Assembly: GCA_030666985.1 (NCBI GenBank)
Contig: DAOUWT010000119.1
Location: 1-7,513, forward strand
Direction of reading: 5' to 3'
Length of the DNA: 7,513 nt
DNA from: Chloroflexota bacterium
GTDB taxonomy: Bacteria > Chloroflexota > Anaerolineae > Anaerolineales > UBA11858
The first letter of the stretch is position 1. The number at the start of each line of letters is the position of its first letter. The notes under the pieces were generated by a model, which was given only the letters and a program-made list of their open reading frames with translations, did not search any database and was not told where the DNA came from. The position numbers and the translations under genes are program-made. Below, piece after piece: positions 6,284 to 7,513 of this stretch.

Positions 6284-6438
6284 CGCGTTCATCCGTGCTC
6301 GTCCGCGTCCCAGCAAAGAGCTGCCATCCACGAACAAACACGAATAAACGAATACATGCGGGCTGAAATTCGTGTTGCTTTGCACACGGTGTGCGCCCAT
6401 GGTGCGCCCTCGGCGTTCGTGGCCCTATTCGTGGACGG
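6284..6438. repeat. Degenerate short repeats (CGTTCATCCGTG / ATTCGTG words) with a long-range inverted pair
   Basis: Related words recur: CGCGTTCATCCGTG near 6284-6297, GTCCGCGTCC (6301-6310), CCACGAACAAACACGAATAA (6328-6347), ATTCGTGTT (6368-6376), and TTCGTGG twice near 6416-6434. CCATCCACGAA (6324-6334) can pair with TTCGTGGACGG (6428-6438) apart from one mismatch. This style of intergenic filler is familiar from draft genomes of Chloroflexota and similar bacteria. Confidence 0.45.
6382..6394. repeat. Perfect palindrome GCACAC-G-GTGTGC
   Basis: Six-bp arms around a single central base, followed by a direct repeat of GTGCGCCC (6391-6398 and 6402-6409). It lies about 230 bp upstream of the toxin-antitoxin operon, which is far for an operator, and inside repeat filler. 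Confidence 0.3.
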
Positions 6439-6584
6439 TGAGTTAATCTCTCCGAACGTGGTCTCCTGAACGTTGTGCTTACACGCGATTACCCCAAAAC
6501 ACCCACCTACCAATCCCACCCAGAATAAGATACAATAAAGTCAAGCTCCAGACCCATCTATCCTAATTGCCCAGCTAATGCGTC

Positions 6585-6614
6585 GAGACATCAAATCGCC
6601 AAACAAAATATAAT
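6585..6614 (+). promoter_or_regulatory. Likely promoter of the toxin-antitoxin operon
   Basis: GAGACA (6585-6590, 4 of 6) and a perfect TATAAT (6609-6614) with an 18-bp spacer. Initiation about 7 nt downstream of TATAAT falls at the toxin ATG (6622), so the transcript would be leaderless or nearly so. Only a weak GGAA precedes the ATG, consistent with that. Confidence 0.5.
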
Positions 6615-6621
6615 TGGAAAT

Positions 6622-6897
6622 ATGAAAATCATCTTTCGCATTCACGCCATCCAACGCATGTTTGAACGCAGTATCACAGACACAGACATACGAAATGTGC
6701 TAACCCATGGTGAAACTATAGAAAATTATCCGAACGACACACCCTATCCTAGTCGTTTGGTACTTGGATGGAGCGGTGTCCGCCCGCTGCACATTGTCGT
6801 TGCGGACAATGCTGAAGAAAATAAATGGATTGTTGTTACAGTGTACGAACCTAACCCTAGGCAATGGGAATCTGACTTTAAACGGAGAAAACGATGA
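6622..6897 (+). CDS. DUF4258 protein, probable type II toxin
   Basis: This 91-residue protein carries the DUF4258 signature: RIHAIQRMFERSI (6-18), VLTHGETIENYP (26-37), then PSRLVLGW, RPLHIVVADN (54-63) and VTVYEPNPRQW (72-82). The family is related to the RelE/MqsR-like fold of mRNA-cleaving toxins; candidate active-site residues are H8, R12, R16, H57 and Y75, by family analogy only. The basic tail KRRKR fits RNA binding. It overlaps the antitoxin gene by ATGA, giving translational coupling. Toxin-first order is usual for this pair and for MqsR/MqsA. The alternative is a harmless RelE-fold orphan, but the partner gene makes a toxin likely. Confidence 0.85.
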   Translation: MKIIFRIHAIQRMFERSITDTDIRNVLTHGETIENYPNDTPYPSRLVLGWSGVRPLHIVVADNAEENKWIVVTVYEPNPRQWESDFKRRKR

Positions 6898-7157
6898 AAT
6901 GTCTAATTTGCAAACAAGCTGAAACCTACCCCGGTGTAACCACTGTCACCCTAGAAAGAGGTGGGTTGACTTTGGTGGTTAAGAAAGTTCCAGCGCAGGT
7001 CTGCCCCAACTGCGGCGAAGCCTATGCCGACGAAAACGCCACGTCTCAACTACTAGAAACTGCTGGAGAGATGGCTCGAATTGGTACTTTGGTAGATGTG
7101 CGCCAATATATGCCACCTGAAACAATGCCCCAGTATCCTGTGAAATCGCTAAACTGA
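6894..7157 (+). CDS. YgiT-type zinc-finger protein, MqsA-family antitoxin (short form)
   Basis: The 87 residues include two CxxC pairs (C3/C6 and C37/C40) that would bind one zinc ion, and the conserved VPAQVCPNCGEAYADE stretch (32-47) followed by a helix (ATSQLLETAGEMARIG). It matches the N-terminal zinc domain of MqsA. Unlike full-length E. coli MqsA (about 130 residues), it lacks a C-terminal helix-turn-helix, so it can probably neutralise the toxin but may not bind the operator itself. GGAG inside the toxin gene, 6 nt before the ATG, provides its ribosome site. Confidence 0.87.
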   Translation: MKCLICKQAETYPGVTTVTLERGGLTLVVKKVPAQVCPNCGEAYADENATSQLLETAGEMARIGTLVDVRQYMPPETMPQYPVKSLN

Positions 7158-7230
7158 TTACCTGATAAATCTTTAGCACCTAAAGAAAAAAACCGCGTTC
7201 TCCAAAAACACCTCTCCGCCTTATGAAAAA

Positions 7231-7265
7231 TACCCAATATCCAATACCCAATATCCAATATCCAT
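7231..7265. repeat. Heptamer tandem repeat, five TAyCCAA units
   Basis: TACCCAA, TATCCAA, TACCCAA, TATCCAA, TATCCAT run without gaps, alternating C and T at position 3. It lies in the 186-bp gap after the antitoxin. It has the same 7-bp period as the unrelated repeat at 2209-2229, suggesting a genome with many heptamer repeats. Confidence 0.7.
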
Positions 7266-7343
7266 CACACCCAACCACTAGCGAAGATTAGCATGACTTG
7301 CATGTTATACGGCCAATTAGCAGATTCCCCACGAGGTAACCCC

Positions 7344-7513
7344 ATGACCAAACTACTCACCACCCTTCGAGAATTTTTCACCCCGCCCACCCCCCTTGAC
7401 CCCCCCGCATACCACCTCCCAGCCGAAACCACCCCGCTCCCTTTGCGCGTCGAAAAAAACGGCCCCGGCCCTCTCATCATCTACCCCCCCCCCCCCCCGC
7501 ACCCCAACCACCC
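7344..7513 (+). CDS. Partial CDS, N-terminus; possibly a radical-SAM-type protein, sequence suspect
   Basis: An ATG at 7344 has GAGG 7 nt upstream and opens a frame to the window edge (56 codons). The start MTKLLTTLREFFTPPTPL looks natural, but from about residue 13 the codons become heavily C-biased and end in a 15-C run encoding five prolines. From memory of family style only, the stretch LRVEKNGPGPLII resembles the N-terminal LRxExxGxGxLII segment of radical SAM proteins from Chloroflexota. If so, the following residues (normally non-proline) appear replaced by C runs, as in low-quality contig ends. Identity is tentative. Confidence 0.4.
   Translation, partial: MTKLLTTLREFFTPPTPLDPPAYHLPAETTPLPLRVEKNGPGPLIIYPPPPPHPNH
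7484..7498. repeat. 15-base C homopolymer at the window's right end
   Basis: Fifteen consecutive C inside the partial gene, within a region already rich in C (7373-7513). In frame it encodes five prolines. It is either a slippage-prone phase-variation tract or, more likely given its place at the edge, an assembly or base-calling artefact. Confidence 0.6.

Larger units (their letters stand above)
6104..6584. other. Non-coding spacer: AT-rich, then degenerate repeat filler
   Basis: No credible gene is seen on either strand over 480 bp. The first part (to about 6240) is AT-rich without clear motifs. From about 6284 to 6438 it consists of repeated ATTCGTG/CATCCGCG-like words on both strands. The last part (6440-6584) holds an isolated TACAAT box at 6529-6534 with no good -35. 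Confidence 0.5.

Noticed and set aside
6284..6438. Possible CRISPR array in the repeat-rich spacer
   Set aside because: The repeated words are 7-12 bp, degenerate, on both strands and irregularly spaced, with no constant repeat and spacer lengths.
7285..7330. Two copies of ATTAGCA and two of GCATG upstream of the last gene
   Set aside because: Short words at irregular spacing; no matching promoter geometry could be defined.
1..7513. tRNA or rRNA genes
   Set aside because: A read-through of both strands found no T-loop/acceptor pattern and no recognisable rRNA segment.

Overview
The window looks like bacterial accessory or intergenic-rich chromosomal DNA of mixed base composition. Several traits recall draft genomes of Chloroflexota (Anaerolineae and relatives): short heptamer-type repeats between genes, filler built from ATTCGTG-like words, a multi-helix sensor ending in a HAMP domain, and a DUF4258/YgiT toxin-antitoxin pair. 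This placement is an inference from style; there is no rRNA or other taxonomic marker.

Layout. Positions 1-1632 (minus strand) carry the N-terminal 544 residues of a large membrane sensor that runs off the left edge. It has about eight membrane helices, an extracytoplasmic domain resembling the nidogen-like fold, another helix, and the start of a HAMP linker. It begins at a TTG codon. Positions 1633-2264 hold no intact gene: a G-rich spacer with small hairpins, a 5'-truncated coding remnant, and a heptamer repeat that forms a hairpin. Three complete minus-strand genes follow: an MFS transporter of the fosmidomycin-resistance (Fsr) type (2265-3461), a DUF2804 protein (3566-4624), and a RhuM-family protein (4757-5785). 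A possible 22-codon ORF lies between the last two.

Positions 5786-6621 are the main regulatory region. Leftward lies a likely rhuM promoter whose -35 box overlaps a perfect 7-bp inverted repeat, and a G-quadruplex motif sits in the leader. Rightward lies an exact TTGACA-17-TATAAT promoter, followed about 70 nt later by a rho-independent terminator. This is a compact candidate small-RNA gene with no credible ORF, and it is the most notable feature of the window. The remainder is degenerate repeat filler leading to a TATAAT box placed so close to the next gene that its mRNA may be leaderless.

That gene and its partner (6622-7157, plus strand) form a toxin-antitoxin operon: a DUF4258 toxin-like protein overlapping by 4 bp a four-cysteine YgiT/MqsA-type zinc-finger protein. 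After a second heptamer repeat, a partial gene starts at 7344 and dissolves into a 15-C run at the right edge. This may be a corrupted contig end.

The genes do not form one obvious pathway. The transporter, DUF2804 protein and sensor look like independent units. The RhuM protein, the small-RNA candidate and the toxin-antitoxin pair are accessory functions clustered in about 2.4 kb and could be a small defence or stability island.
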